A stretch of DNA of 5,735 bases from an uncultured bacterium (GTDB taxonomy: Bacteria > Bacillota_I > Bacilli_A > RF39 > UBA660), in NCBI GenBank assembly GCA_900314225.1, contig OMUM01000059.1:1-5735 (forward strand). The letters are read 5' to 3'. Shown here piece after piece: positions 5,313-5,735 of the stretch. Position numbers and translations under genes: made by a program. The notes under the pieces are model-generated. The model was not told where the DNA came from, searched no databases, and saw only the letters and a list, made by a program, of their open reading frames with translations. Position 1 is the first letter of the stretch, and each line of letters starts with the position of its first letter.

Positions 5313-5735
5313 AAGCAGCTATTAAATTTGAATTACTTTTAGTAAGTTCTTTTTCTTTATTTTCTTCATTTCCAGTATCTTTTATTTTTTTGTTAAGTTC
5401 GCTTATTTTTTCATATAGACCTTGTGCTTGCTCAACTTTTCCTTCTTTATATAAAGCTGATGCTTCATTTAACATGTCTTCAATATTTTCTTCTGAAGGT
5501 GAAAGTAGACCATTACTAACTAAATTTTGAACATCATCTTCTACTCCATTAATATTAATACTTCCAATTTCTTCTCTAGAATTAACTAGGGCTTCTTGCG
5601 TTGCTAAAGATTGTCGCAAATTACTAATCTGTTTAGCACTTGTAAGAATTGCTCTAGGGGTATTATTATTTAATTTCATAAAATTAAGCTCTTGATCTGG
5701 TTGAATAGATGCTTCGCTGTTTGTCATTTCTGATG
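5311..5735 (-). CDS. Hypothetical helical protein, C-terminal part, runs off the window
   Basis: The frame is open to the right edge. The first ATG inside the window is at 5727 (138 residues), but the eight bases before it contain no SD, while the other six genes here have one; the true start is therefore probably outside the window and this is a C-terminal fragment. The visible part is soluble and mostly helical: a Gln/Ser/Leu-rich helix at about 27-50 counted from that ATG, a short GSININGVEDDV turn region (55-66), then NIEDMLNEASALYKEGKVEQAQGLYEKISELNKKI (81-115). The last stretch resembles one tetratricopeptide-like or coiled-coil helix pair (A-LY-EGK-EQA--LYEK), but a single unit is too little for a family call. 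A charged, low-complexity tail ends in SNLIAA. It is the first visible gene of the run. The function is unknown. Confidence 0.75.
   Translation of the reverse strand, partial: SEMTNSEASIQPDQELNFMKLNNNTPRAILTSAKQISNLRQSLATQEALVNSREEIGSININGVEDDVQNLVSNGLLSPSEENIEDMLNEASALYKEGKVEQAQGLYEKISELNKKIKDTGNEENKEKELTKSNSNLIAA

Overview
The window is AT-rich DNA in which all seven recognisable genes lie on the minus strand. Six of the seven have a visible Shine-Dalgarno (SD) sequence, mostly GGAGG-like, and the promoters resemble sigma-A sites. One gene (the Nudix hydrolase) stops at TGA and the next starts in an ATGA overlap, which points to the standard bacterial code rather than the Mycoplasma code. 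Together these suggest a low-GC Firmicute or Acholeplasma-like bacterium, possibly a host-associated uncultured Bacilli/Clostridia lineage. That placement is an inference from composition and gene style only.

In transcription order (high to low coordinates), the first block is a tightly packed set of five genes. It starts with the C-terminal part of a soluble helical protein that runs off the right edge (5735-5311). Next come a tail-anchored membrane protein of unknown function (5301-4771) and a membrane-anchored, probably extracellular HExxH zinc-peptidase-like protein with a Ser/Thr/Asn/Pro-rich stalk (4750-3623). The block ends with a Nudix hydrolase (3614-3093) and UDP-glucose 4-epimerase GalE (3096-2086). 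The gaps are 9, 20, 8 and -4 bases. Two SD sequences overlap the upstream stop codon and a third is encoded by the last codons of the upstream gene. This looks like one translationally coupled operon, ending at an AT-rich hairpin that covers the galE stop codon.

The second block has two genes, each with its own likely promoter. One encodes a 167-residue charged protein of unknown function (1947-1444), whose extended -10 promoter is overlaid by a perfect 15-base palindrome. The other encodes trigger factor (1377-82), the ribosome-associated chaperone, with a consensus -10 just upstream and a 15-bp intrinsic terminator just after its stop.

The conserved genes (tig, galE, Nudix) are ordinary. 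The least explained part is the right-hand trio: helical protein, tail-anchored protein and stalked ectopeptidase. It may be a small cell-envelope module joined to sugar-nucleotide genes, but nothing in the sequence proves a shared function. I saw no RNA gene, CRISPR array, insertion sequence or prophage feature.
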